From positions 1 to 36,180 of the IMG/VR virus record IMGVR_UViG_3300015374_000028: 36,180 nucleotides of DNA; one strand, 5' to 3'. Made by a program: the position numbers and the translations under genes. This stretch comes from a virus. Shown one piece after another: positions 15,796 through 24,582 of the stretch; within the stretch, counting starts at the first letter, position 1; each line of letters starts with the position of its first letter. Below the pieces are notes generated by a model. It saw only the letters and a list, made by a program, of their open reading frames with translations, ran no database searches and had not been told where the DNA came from.

Positions 15796-16905
15796 ATGAA
15801 CGAATATTCTATTCCAGGGCTGGTAAATACACTTATTGAGAGAGATGTTTTTAATAAAGTTCTCAATAATCCTTTGGCACAGTTCGGCCCGCCTGAACGA
15901 ACGTATCTCGGACCTACTATTCTTCCAGAGCAAACGGTGGAAGAGAATGAGTATACCGACGATCAGGTAAGGTATCGAACTGTGGTTGCTAATGATGGGA
16001 CTAGATATAGTCCTGTTCAGATCAAGCAATCGGTTATGTTCGGTTCGATTAGTGTAAGGCTTGGGCATCAGGATATCGGTTCTCAGCTTACGGCTAAGGA
16101 TTATGATACCCTGAATAGAATGCTTGCCCGCGCAGGACAGGCAGGAATGGGAACCTTTGAAGCAATGCAAAGGGTTCTCCGATGGTCTGATCTTACACTT
16201 CTCCGACCACTTCTGGATAAGCAGGAAAAGCAGCGATGGGAAGCGATTGTAGATGCTTCTGTTCCTATCGTTGGCGATAATAACTATACGGATACCTTCA
16301 CCTATGTTAATCCTACTGGTCATAGGGTCGCTACAGGTGGTGATTGGGCAAACGATAGTTATGATCCGCTGGATGATATTATTGCTGGTCTTAATTTCCT
16401 TCAGGGAAAAGGATATCGAGCCAAGCGATTTATTACCAGTCTAACGGTTCGTAATAAGATGCTTGGTAATGATAAGATCAGGAACCGTGTTGGTTCGATT
16501 CAGATTGCTTCTGGATCGGTAGTAGGTTTCCCTGGTCGAGTTACTCCGGGCGCTCTTAATCAGATCATGCTCGATAACGAAATGCCCGGAATCGAAACGT
16601 ACGACCTTCAGTATCGTACTCAATCGACAACGGGATGGTTCCTAAAGCGAACCGTTTTCGTTATTATTGCTGAAACTGATAGGACGATTGATCTGGACCT
16701 GGGAGATAACCAAATCCTTCCTATTCAGAATACACTTGGTTATTACGGCATTGGTACTGCTCAGGGTGAGAGTACTCCTGGTCGTATTAGCCACGTAAAG
16801 GCAATTACGGATGAAAAGCCGTATCGCCTTCAGGGACAGGCATGGCAGGCAGGACTTCCTGTAGTTCTTGAACCGGAAGCGATTTACGTTATTACGGGAC
16901 TTTAA
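15796..16905 (+). CDS. Major capsid protein
   Basis: 369 residues. Size, position after scaffold and decoration, and segments such as FQ-poor N-terminus, GSISVRLGHQDIGSQLTAKDYDTL, an E-loop-like Gly-rich region and TVFVIIAETDRTIDLDL fit the HK97-fold capsid group that includes lambda gpE. Codon use differs from the rest: Arg is mostly CGN, and I see almost no ATA, in line with very high expression. The ribosome binding site is weak by sequence (GATTAATA before ATG), so translation may be coupled to the gene before. Confidence 0.82.
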   Translation: MNEYSIPGLVNTLIERDVFNKVLNNPLAQFGPPERTYLGPTILPEQTVEENEYTDDQVRYRTVVANDGTRYSPVQIKQSVMFGSISVRLGHQDIGSQLTAKDYDTLNRMLARAGQAGMGTFEAMQRVLRWSDLTLLRPLLDKQEKQRWEAIVDASVPIVGDNNYTDTFTYVNPTGHRVATGGDWANDSYDPLDDIIAGLNFLQGKGYRAKRFITSLTVRNKMLGNDKIRNRVGSIQIASGSVVGFPGRVTPGALNQIMLDNEMPGIETYDLQYRTQSTTGWFLKRTVFVIIAETDRTIDLDLGDNQILPIQNTLGYYGIGTAQGESTPGRISHVKAITDEKPYRLQGQAWQAGLPVVLEPEAIYVITGL

Positions 16906-16907
16906 TA

Positions 16908-17441
16908 ATGGCTAAAAAGAGTAGTTTGCGGCGACAGATTACAGAAGTAGAGGATACCGGCGAAGATACTGTTGCCGGTCAGACCGCACGTAATGCGGCA
17001 GAAGATATTCTTGCTGCTAGAGAGGCTCTAGAGCAGGAAAGGCAGCAACTAGAAAAAGAAAAGCAGGAGTTTGCTGAACAGCGTCGCCTTTCTGCGGAGA
17101 GAAGCCTGCGTAATATTGAAAAGGCAGATAAAGAGGCTCAGCGCGGTGCAGCAAGAAAAATGGGTAAGTATGCTGTCGATACGGGTGATATTGTAGTTAC
17201 CTTTAGGGGACAGCATTGGGGACCCGGAGTAGTGGATTGCCCTGATCAGGAAACGGGAGAAGCAATTGCTAGAGCGGTCCTTAAAACTCGTCGGGAACGT
17301 CAAGAGGAAGAACTAATAAGGCGTACTCCGCCTCCCGTAGAAGTAGATGAAATGGGACAGGTAAGAGTAGGTAGGTATCCTTCCAGAAATGATAGCGCCG
17401 ACGACGAAGATGAAGAAGAAGTAGAAGAGACGGAAGAATAA
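16908..17441 (+). CDS. Coiled-coil capsid-module protein
   Basis: 177 residues. A long Glu/Gln/Arg-rich coiled coil covers residues about 30-85; a compact segment (YAVDTGDIVVTFRGQHWGPGVVDC) follows, then an acidic tail (DDEDEEEVEETEE). It starts two bases after the capsid stop and ends the head operon before a strong terminator. It may be a minor head protein or a head-to-neck adaptor. Not recognised. The motif copy at 17380 encodes YPSRND. Confidence 0.6.
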   Translation: MAKKSSLRRQITEVEDTGEDTVAGQTARNAAEDILAAREALEQERQQLEKEKQEFAEQRRLSAERSLRNIEKADKEAQRGAARKMGKYAVDTGDIVVTFRGQHWGPGVVDCPDQETGEAIARAVLKTRRERQEEELIRRTPPPVEVDEMGQVRVGRYPSRNDSADDEDEEEVEETEE

Positions 17442-17480
17442 TAACAGGTTACGCTGTTATGATTAGTAGCGTAGCGAGAA

Positions 17481-17527
17481 GGAGAGTAGGGTAAAGTTCG
17501 AGCGGCGCTTTACCCTCTCTCCTTTTT
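17481..17527 (+). terminator. Intrinsic terminator after the head operon
   Basis: GGAGAG (17481-17486) pairs with CTCTCC (17517-17522) and GGGTAAAG (17489-17496) with CTTTACCC (17508-17515). The two stems are stacked across a small TA/T bulge, with an 11-base loop and five T after (17523-17527). Confidence 0.9.
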
Positions 17528-17542
17528 ATAAAGGAACAGTTA

Positions 17543-17980
17543 ATGAGTATAACTGCTGCCGAGGCTCAGGAGTTAATAAGAGAAGAGATTGGTAGTAATG
17601 ATATTCCAGAGATTGAGCGTAGGATTGCTCAATACTGGAGTTTACATGAGAGTAAGAGTAGTAATGTAGAAGTAGTGATGCTATATACGAAGTTATCTGT
17701 TCTTACTATGCTGATGGGAAAGCTAAAAGATTTGGTAGATACTACTGCCGGAACTGATAGCTTTAAGTATAGTCAGAAACTTCGTAATTATCAATCTCTA
17801 TTTAGTATAGAGTTTGGTAAACTTAAAGTTCTTGATCCTACCGTTACGCTAGGTAATTTTGGATCGACTGCTACAGAATCCACTCTTCCAGATGTAACTG
17901 AAGAGTTCGTAGATATGCGTAACCATTATTATTCTGGGTATCCTAAAGGCAGATGTTATCCTAGAAGATGGGGATGGTAA
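17543..17980 (+). CDS. Putative head-tail connector
   Basis: 145 residues, mainly helical, first gene after the head terminator with AAGGA before the ATG. Position (first neck gene) and helical make-up fit head-completion adaptors such as gp6/gp15-type proteins, but sequence motifs are too weak to be sure. The end is rich in aromatic and basic residues (YYSGYPKGRCYPRRWGW). Two motif variants (17604, 17885) lie inside. Confidence 0.55.
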   Translation: MSITAAEAQELIREEIGSNDIPEIERRIAQYWSLHESKSSNVEVVMLYTKLSVLTMLMGKLKDLVDTTAGTDSFKYSQKLRNYQSLFSIEFGKLKVLDPTVTLGNFGSTATESTLPDVTEEFVDMRNHYYSGYPKGRCYPRRWGW

Positions 17981-18361
17981 ATGATTTACCCTCCAGAATC
18001 TATACCAGATATTAATATAGTAACGGCACGCAAAGAAGTTCTGAGATTGCTTACTGCTAATATAACTATTAATAGATACACAAAAAGCGCGACTACGGCA
18101 ACAGGGGGAAAAACTAGGACACTCTTATCTTCCAGAATTGTTAAAGGACTTCTGCAAACTGTTCAGAATTTAGCTGTGGAACAGGATATAGGATCGAATG
18201 TTACTTCTCTCCAGAGATTTACTCTGCTTCTGCCGTGGAATTACGATGCTAACGAATTAGATGAGATTTTACTAGGCGGAGAGGTGTATCAAATTCTGGA
18301 TACTAATAGGAGAGATAGTAATAGAATAACTCTAAAATTATCTCTTATAAGGTTAACGTAA
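17981..18361 (+). CDS. Putative head closure (stopper) protein
   Basis: 126 residues, beta-rich (RFTLLLPWNYDANELDEILLGGEVYQILDTN), immediately after the connector and overlapping the next ATG by one base. Size, order and the pattern of a short beta barrel fit the stopper/adaptor group found between connector and the HK97 gp10-like protein. The assignment is by synteny. Confidence 0.55.
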   Translation: MIYPPESIPDINIVTARKEVLRLLTANITINRYTKSATTATGGKTRTLLSSRIVKGLLQTVQNLAVEQDIGSNVTSLQRFTLLLPWNYDANELDEILLGGEVYQILDTNRRDSNRITLKLSLIRLT

Positions 18362-18711
18362 TGGACATACAGATAAATGTATTCCTAGATCGTATCCGAC
18401 TGAAGGAAATACAGGATACGTTCGAGGAAAGAGTAGACAGGGCGTTAGAGAAGACAGCAGATCAGGCTTCTCTACAAACCCTCCAGAATATATCGGAGAA
18501 GTTTAATCAGAGGTCGGGAGCATTAGTAGAATCTGTGAGTAATGAGAGGATAGCCTGGAATCATTGGAGAGTTAATGTAGGTGCTAGACACGCTATATTT
18601 CTCGAGTACGGGACGGTAAAGATGAGTGCTAAACCGTTCCTTCGTCCTGCTGTTGAGGCGCAGGCAGATAATCTCTATCGCAACTTAAGGATGGAGCTGT
18701 ACGGTCAATGA
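18361..18711 (+). CDS. HK97 gp10-like neck protein
   Basis: 116 residues with the family's characteristic C-terminal run: RHAIFLEYGTVKMSAKPFLRPA, that is AxxxExGTxxMxAxPFLRPA. HK97 gp10 family proteins act at the head-tail joint or in tail completion. Its stop overlaps the next start as ATGA. Confidence 0.75.
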   Translation: MDIQINVFLDRIRLKEIQDTFEERVDRALEKTADQASLQTLQNISEKFNQRSGALVESVSNERIAWNHWRVNVGARHAIFLEYGTVKMSAKPFLRPAVEAQADNLYRNLRMELYGQ

Positions 18712-19145
18712 GAGAAACAGAAGTCGCTAATAGATTTGTGTATAGTAAGCTGGCGGCTTCTGCTCCGCTGGCTGATTTAGTAGATGATAGAATATTTAGC
18801 GATCTACCGTCACACTCTCCTTTTCCGTATATTATTTATTCTCGCAGAGGTGGGGATGACTTTAGATTTATGATGGATATACCCGAAGCGAGAGTAAAGA
18901 TAGAACCTGTATTTCAGGTCAATGCTACTACTCAGGGTGAGGATAAACAGGCAGCTTACGAGATAGCTAACCTGATAGATATGGCTTTAGAAGGAGCGGT
19001 AGACACTATAACTCTGGATGGTATACAGTATAATATTCAGGGATGTTGGAGAGTAAACGATATTGACTACACTTCAGTTGAAGATGGAATTCGTTATAAT
19101 TACATCGGTGGATACTACAGGATGTTTATCTCCAGAGGAGTATAA
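18708..19145 (+). CDS. Tail terminator/completion protein (DUF3168-like)
   Basis: 145 residues, start overlapping the previous stop (ATGA). The pattern IFSDLPSHSPFPYIIYSRRGG, then a hydrophobic strand IEPVFQVNATT, and a final YRMFISRGV, together with position before the tail tube gene, fits the tail terminator family that caps the tube. A TCTCCAGAGG motif variant is near the end. Confidence 0.65.
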   Translation: MRETEVANRFVYSKLAASAPLADLVDDRIFSDLPSHSPFPYIIYSRRGGDDFRFMMDIPEARVKIEPVFQVNATTQGEDKQAAYEIANLIDMALEGAVDTITLDGIQYNIQGCWRVNDIDYTSVEDGIRYNYIGGYYRMFISRGV

Positions 19146-19148
19146 GGG

Positions 19149-20114
19149 ATGGCGCTAAGAGCTTCAGTATTTCAGCACCTTAATATAGGTCCTGAAGTTA
19201 CGCCGGGAACTTTGGTAAGTGCAACTAAAAGATTGCTGGATACTAGGTTTAGCCTTAATCCTAACGTGCCCACTCAGCCGTTCAGGCCAGTAGGTGTTAA
19301 GTTTAATACCGATCTAACTCTGGAAAAGGAATGGAGCACAGGAACGTTTGAAGGAGTTCTAGGCTTTAATGATATTGTTTATATATTAGCATCTGCTCTT
19401 GTAGTTCCTTCTGCTCCTTCGGGTGGTGGTACGGCTAAAACTTGGACATTTATTCCAAGTGGTTGGGACCCTGATGTAATCCAGACTTACTCTATGGATT
19501 ATGGTTCTAGTGCTAGAGCAGAACGTTGTGGATTTGGAGTTTTCTCTGGAGTAGAGATTAATCTAGCTAGAAATGGTCTAACAGTTAGAGGTGATGTATT
19601 TGCTAGAACGATGTCTGAAACTGCTACAATGGCTAGTACTACTAATGTAGCATCTCTTGTAGCAAGCCCTAAACTAGTAACTATATCAGTAGGAGATACA
19701 GTTGGTGGTCTTACTATGCTTCAGAATTGTATATCTGCTAATATACATTTCAGAAATAGGGTAGGACCGGCGTTTTTCCTTCGAGCAGATCAAGATAGTT
19801 ATTCGGATATTGTGGAAATCGCACCTGATTATATGGCTCAAATTCAGGTGGAGCATAACTCTGTGGCTGCTGGTTATATGGCAGACCTTAGGAATTCTGC
19901 TCAGAAGTTCTGTAGATATCTGATTACAGGTCCTCTGGTTCAGACGGGAATTAATGCTTCTATTCAGATTACTTTTCCGTTCAAGTTCCAAACTCCTACC
20001 AGGGGAGATGTAGATAATATCTTTGCTTCGACTTTTTCTCTAATGCCTAATTACGAGAGTGGTACTGGTAATGGGCTGGAAATTGTTGTTATAAATAATA
20101 TCGCTGCTCTATAG
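19149..20114 (+). CDS. Major tail tube protein
   Basis: 321 residues, Gly/Thr/Ser-rich beta protein. It has the usual opening of tail-tube proteins (GPEVTPGTLVSATKRLLDTRFSL) and lies directly before the frameshifted chaperones and the tape measure. It is longer than the simplest tube proteins, so it may carry an added surface domain. A spacer with a TTCTCT/AGAGAA hairpin and a motif copy (20119) follows. Confidence 0.78.
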   Translation: MALRASVFQHLNIGPEVTPGTLVSATKRLLDTRFSLNPNVPTQPFRPVGVKFNTDLTLEKEWSTGTFEGVLGFNDIVYILASALVVPSAPSGGGTAKTWTFIPSGWDPDVIQTYSMDYGSSARAERCGFGVFSGVEINLARNGLTVRGDVFARTMSETATMASTTNVASLVASPKLVTISVGDTVGGLTMLQNCISANIHFRNRVGPAFFLRADQDSYSDIVEIAPDYMAQIQVEHNSVAAGYMADLRNSAQKFCRYLITGPLVQTGINASIQITFPFKFQTPTRGDVDNIFASTFSLMPNYESGTGNGLEIVVINNIAAL

Positions 20115-20162
20115 TTCTCTTCCAGAAATAACGAGGCTGTTAGGCCGAGAGAAAGGATAGAA

Positions 20163-20513
20163 ATGCCGCTCAACATTTCTATAGTTGATAAAGAAGTTGC
20201 TGAACTAGATATTCCGTTTGGTAAAGAGACTATTCACATTAAGTTTTCTCCTAATAAGTATACGGATGAGTTTGTAGAAAATCATAAGGATATGAATTCT
20301 ACGTTGATAGGACTTATTTCGGATTGGGATATTACTCATGATGTAGTGATTAAAGAAGGTAAGAAGGAAGAGACAGTAACTCAAAAGCTTCCTGTTTCAG
20401 AAGAAGGTTTTAAGAAACTTCCTCTTCGAGTTCTTACAGCTATTTGGGACGGTATTATGAATGCTATCGTCCCAAACCCGAAGAAGCAGACCGATGGAGG
20501 GAGTTTTACGTAA
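20163..20513 (+). CDS. Tail assembly chaperone, short form (gpG-like)
   Basis: 116 residues, AAAGGA upstream. Position between tail tube and tape measure, plus the in-phase slippery heptamer near the end, mark this as the zero-frame product of a lambda G/GT-type pair. The short form would bind the tape measure during tail assembly. The C-terminus after the slip point is NPKKQTDGGSFT. Confidence 0.82.
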   Translation: MPLNISIVDKEVAELDIPFGKETIHIKFSPNKYTDEFVENHKDMNSTLIGLISDWDITHDVVIKEGKKEETVTQKLPVSEEGFKKLPLRVLTAIWDGIMNAIVPNPKKQTDGGSFT

Positions 20514-20683
20514 CAAAGGGAATGTCAGGAGAATGTCCTCCTAACGTTGACCTCTTTCGGGCTGCTAAAGCTTTAGGTGTTGCTCCCTGGGAATTGAGAA
20601 CTAAACCCATATACTACAAAACGATGGCTCTACTCTTATTAGAATGTGATGTTTTAAGAGAGACGAGTCCATTACAGGGCTAA
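20163..20683 (+). CDS. Tail assembly chaperone, frameshifted long form (gpGT-like)
   Basis: Made by a -1 slip at C CCA AAC (20471-20477): codons 1-105 in frame zero, then 68 residues to 20683, about 173 in total. The T part reads PEEADRWREFYVTKG and ends VLRETSPLQG. An internal ATG (20444) opens the second frame, but the classical frameshift layout makes independent start less likely. The fusion normally recruits tube subunits to the tape measure. Confidence 0.8.
20471..20477 (+). promoter_or_regulatory. Slippery heptamer CCCAAAC
   Basis: X XXY YYZ heptamer C CCA AAC in the right phase (GTC CCA AAC in frame zero), 36 bases before the zero-frame stop. Slippage by one base joins the two overlapping chaperone frames. 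I see no convincing stem just downstream. Confidence 0.82.
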
Positions 20684-20688
20684 TAAAA

Positions 20689-23600
20689 ATGGCTTCCGAC
20701 GCTACATTAAATGCTAATATAACAGCAAATGATAACGCTTCGAGTGTAATTAGGAACTTCGATAATAATCTCAAATCCGTAGGGAGAACATCCGAGGATG
20801 TAAAAGCTAAACTGCGCGAACTCTATAATGAGTCGCTAGTTCTAAGACGCGCGGGGGAGGCGTTAACCTTTGGGTTAACGGTTCCCCTCGTTGCGTTAGG
20901 TACTGCTGCTATTAATACTGCTACTAGATTTGAGAGTTTAACGCAGGCTCTTAAAATAAATGCAGGCAGTGCTGAAGCAGCTAATAAACAATTTAAGGAA
21001 TTGAGGGAGTTAGCTAAACTCCCTGGTATTGGTTTCGAGGAGGCTATTCAGGGAGCGGTTAGGTTAGAATCTGTAGGTTTGAGCGCACAAAAAGCTGCTG
21101 GATATATGAAGGAATTCTCTAATGCCATCGCTTTGGCGGGTGGGCAGAAGGAAGACCTTTATGAAGTAATGGTTAATGTTCAGCAGATGATGAGCGCAGG
21201 AGTAGTTTCTCAAAGAGAATTGAGAGAAACTTCTCGTCGTATGCCTCAAATCTTCAGTCTACTAAAAGAGCAGTATGGAGATGATCCTGCTAAGAAGATT
21301 AAGGAATTAGGTCTATCTGTTGAGCAGGTAATGGATAGGCTTGTCGAACGTATGCAGAAAATGCCTCGTGCTCCTATGGATACTGCGAGGAATGCGTTCG
21401 ATAACTTTAAGGACTCTGTTAATCAGGCTGCGGCTGCAATAGGACAAACCGCTCTACCAGCTATTACCCAATTTCTGAAAATAATTAATCCTGGCTTGGA
21501 ATTAATGGGGAATTTATTTGCTAAACTCCCTGTTCCTATTCAGGCTTTAGTTGGTGGTTTGGGTTTAGTTGCTGCGGCTGCGGGTCCTGTTATTCACCTT
21601 ATCGGTCAAATTCAGCTTGTATCTCTTGCTTACCAGAGATTTATGTACGACCGCTCTGGTGATGAAGCAAAACAGAAAGCCGAACAGGATAGAATTAATA
21701 ATTCTATTCGTCTAGAAAATGCTTTACTTACCCATCGAACTGCTGTTAATAATCTAGAAGTAGCTGAATATAGAGCAAAAGAGTTACAGAAGACAGCAAT
21801 TGAAAAAGAGCAAATCGCTCAGCGAATGGCTCAGCAAGGTGGCGGTCCAGGTGTTGATAGATTACAGCGGCGGGTAGGAAGTATTTCTGGAAGTATAGAA
21901 GTTGCTTCCAGAGGTATAGAAACTATTGGATTACGGGAAAAACAGCAAGAGCTAACTTTAGAGCAGGCTCTTTTTAAGGAAGAGAAAGCTAAAGAAACAT
22001 TAATTACTGCCGAGGCTGCCAAAGAACAATCCAAAATTGTAGAGGCACAGCGGCGATTAGATTTTGCAAAGCGAGATGCGGACAATAAAGCAGCTACTCT
22101 TAAGAGAACACAAGAAGATAAAGCTATAGCTACTTCCAGAAAAGTAGAACTGGAAGCAGAGTTAAAGCTTAAAGAAAAAGAACTTGCTGATGAGATAGCT
22201 ATGACTAAGCGTGCTGAAGTAGAAATGAATGAAGCACGTTCAGCGCAAAGAGCAGTGGATGAAGCTAATAATAGAGTTGTTTTACAGAGACAAAGAGTAG
22301 CGCAAACTACTGCAAATGTAGAAAGGCTACAAGCTAATCAGGTTGCGGGAGCGGAAGAAGTAGTAGTAGCTTCTACTGTTAACACAGCTAAGACAGAAGA
22401 TGCTGTGTTAAAATTTAAGCAAACTCTTGCAGACGAAGCAGCTATGAATAAGAATTTCGAGTTAGATCGTCTCGCGCAAGAAGGAAAGATTACAAAAGAA
22501 GAATTACAAATAAAGCGTCTCGCTATAGACGAAGAATTAGCTTTAAGAAGAGCTAGTTTGAATTCTACTACTGCTGCTGGAGTAGCTTCTGCTGCTGCTG
22601 TTGCTACTGCTAATGTTCAAGCGGCTACTACTTCTGCAACTGCATGGCAAAAAGTAAAAGGTGCTGTTAGTGGTTGGCTTGGTGGTGGTATAGGTGGGTT
22701 TGGAGCTATCCTCGGCGGACAAATGGCATTAGGCATGCTGCCCGATGGGGGTGTATCGGGGCAGATAAAAGGAGCGGGCAGTAATGCTCTTAATTATCTA
22801 ATGCTCGCTAGTCTAGCAGGTCCTAAAATTGGACCTATGATGACTAACCCGTATGTGTTAGCTGCTATGGCTGCTCCGGTGGTATCAGAATGGTTTGTGG
22901 AAGGGCATGAAAGAAATCAGCAAGGTTTAGACCCAAAAAGAACTCCTGGTGATTGGTGGCGAAATCTTGATCCTCGTAGATTATGGCCCGGTGTTGCTGC
23001 TAAACAGGATGAAGAATGGGCACAAAAACAAGCTGATGAAGCAAAGAATGAAGTACAGGCGAGAATTGCTAGAGAGGGAACTCCTGCTTCCAGAGCTAAA
23101 GCGGCTGCGGCTGCTAAGCAAGTGCAGGATGTATTTGACGAAGAAGAAAAGCGAAGAATTCAGGATAGTCGATATAGGACTAGTTTATCTATAGCTGAGT
23201 CTACTATTTCTGGAGATGAAGATACTAGAGCGCAACAAGAATATAAAGCATATGCTCCTATTATAAAAGAGCGTATGGAGTATCTGAAAAAAGAAGGCGA
23301 CAGACTTTATAAAGATGCGAAAACAGATGCAAAAGCAGCACAGGAAGTTAATAAAACTATTGGCGAGTTCTTTGAAGAGAAAACCAAACTCCAGAAGCTT
23401 CAGCAGGATGCAGAGAACGAACAAAAGGAAAATATAAAGAAGAGTAAAGAAAAGCAAGATAAGATTAATCAAACGCAAAGAGAGGCGATGGCTGCTCAAG
23501 CTGAAGCGATGGTTGCCAGGTTTGCCGACGATCAACAGGATCAAGCCAGGGCAGCAGTAGAAATCCCTCTCCTTCAAAAGCGAATAAAAGAAATTAAAGA

Positions 23601-24579
23601 TCGAATGAAGGCTTTACTTCCTACCATCAAAACTAATAAAGATGATGCACAGGAGTATAACGATCTACAAAAGGAAGGATACGAGAAGGAAAGAGAAGCT
23701 TATGATCTTCTGGGAAGAGGACAAAAGGAAAGAGAACAGAATAATAAGAAGATTGTAGATCAGCAGAGGAGGGATACAGATTCATATTTTGATGCCCTAC
23801 GAGAACAAGCTAAAGCTAGGGTAAATTCAGCAAAAGATGATGTAAAGAAGCAAGCAGAAGCAGAAGTTTTAATTCCTGTTCTTAAGAATGAGCAAGAATT
23901 TCTGTTTAATAAGGCGCAGAGACTTAAAGCAGGAACGGAAGAATATAATAAAGTTGCTAATGATTACTGGAAGTTAGAGGGAGAGATATCTAATATCCAG
24001 ATAGATGCTATAAAGGAACGAGAAGAGAATCAGAAGAAGGCAGAAAGAGAAGCAAAGAAAACAGCCGAGGATCAGCATAACCTTCTTATTCAGAGGACTA
24101 AAACGCAGGAAGAAGCTATTAAGGCTAATCCTTTCCTTAATCCTAGAGAACGAGAACGCGGTCTTGTTAAAGTTCTTATGGAGCGTTATAAGGATATGAT
24201 GCAAGCTGTTTCTGGAGAGACGGAGCTAGAAGCAGAACGACGAAGAACGGAAGCTCAACAAACTAGAAGAGAAATATTCGAAGCAATGGGGATGAATAGA
24301 CGTGGAATGAGAACGTTGGGTGGAGGACCGTTAGGAGGAGCGTTTAATAGAAGAGATATGATGAGTGTCTATAACCAGTTAGGATATATAGATTCTCATA
24401 CTGAACAGAGTAATAATGAAGCGAAACGTATGGCTAATAGAGAAGCTTTAGGTCGTCCTGTTGTATTCCAAATTACGCTCGATCCTAATGCTACACAGGC
24501 TCAGCTCTGGAAGACATTCCAAGAGTGGTTGAATATGATTGCCAGACAGCAATCCTCTAGTCCTATGTATGCGAGGTAA
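20689..24579 (+). CDS. Tape measure protein
   Basis: 1296 residues, the largest gene. It opens like other tape measures (ANITANDNASSVIRNFDNNLKSVG), then has a conserved helical region (FESLTQALKINAGSAEAANKQFKELRELAKLPGIGFEEA). Hydrophobic segments occur near residues 59-75, 285-300 and 665-685 (GGIGGFGAILGGQMALG). The rest is long Ala/Glu/Lys/Gln coiled coil. The length would set a tail of very roughly 190-200 nm by the usual 0.15 nm per residue. It carries three motif copies (21905, 22133, 23087). It starts five bases after the chaperone stop. Confidence 0.92.
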   Translation: MASDATLNANITANDNASSVIRNFDNNLKSVGRTSEDVKAKLRELYNESLVLRRAGEALTFGLTVPLVALGTAAINTATRFESLTQALKINAGSAEAANKQFKELRELAKLPGIGFEEAIQGAVRLESVGLSAQKAAGYMKEFSNAIALAGGQKEDLYEVMVNVQQMMSAGVVSQRELRETSRRMPQIFSLLKEQYGDDPAKKIKELGLSVEQVMDRLVERMQKMPRAPMDTARNAFDNFKDSVNQAAAAIGQTALPAITQFLKIINPGLELMGNLFAKLPVPIQALVGGLGLVAAAAGPVIHLIGQIQLVSLAYQRFMYDRSGDEAKQKAEQDRINNSIRLENALLTHRTAVNNLEVAEYRAKELQKTAIEKEQIAQRMAQQGGGPGVDRLQRRVGSISGSIEVASRGIETIGLREKQQELTLEQALFKEEKAKETLITAEAAKEQSKIVEAQRRLDFAKRDADNKAATLKRTQEDKAIATSRKVELEAELKLKEKELADEIAMTKRAEVEMNEARSAQRAVDEANNRVVLQRQRVAQTTANVERLQANQVAGAEEVVVASTVNTAKTEDAVLKFKQTLADEAAMNKNFELDRLAQEGKITKEELQIKRLAIDEELALRRASLNSTTAAGVASAAAVATANVQAATTSATAWQKVKGAVSGWLGGGIGGFGAILGGQMALGMLPDGGVSGQIKGAGSNALNYLMLASLAGPKIGPMMTNPYVLAAMAAPVVSEWFVEGHERNQQGLDPKRTPGDWWRNLDPRRLWPGVAAKQDEEWAQKQADEAKNEVQARIAREGTPASRAKAAAAAKQVQDVFDEEEKRRIQDSRYRTSLSIAESTISGDEDTRAQQEYKAYAPIIKERMEYLKKEGDRLYKDAKTDAKAAQEVNKTIGEFFEEKTKLQKLQQDAENEQKENIKKSKEKQDKINQTQREAMAAQAEAMVARFADDQQDQARAAVEIPLLQKRIKEIKDRMKALLPTIKTNKDDAQEYNDLQKEGYEKEREAYDLLGRGQKEREQNNKKIVDQQRRDTDSYFDALREQAKARVNSAKDDVKKQAEAEVLIPVLKNEQEFLFNKAQRLKAGTEEYNKVANDYWKLEGEISNIQIDAIKEREENQKKAEREAKKTAEDQHNLLIQRTKTQEEAIKANPFLNPRERERGLVKVLMERYKDMMQAVSGETELEAERRRTEAQQTRREIFEAMGMNRRGMRTLGGGPLGGAFNRRDMMSVYNQLGYIDSHTEQSNNEAKRMANREALGRPVVFQITLDPNATQAQLWKTFQEWLNMIARQQSSSPMYAR

Positions 24580-24582
24580 TCT

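Noticed and set aside
20444-20683. Independent 79-codon gene after the chaperone
   Set aside because: Its start lies inside the first chaperone frame with no good ribosome binding site. The in-phase CCCAAAC makes a -1 fusion the better reading.
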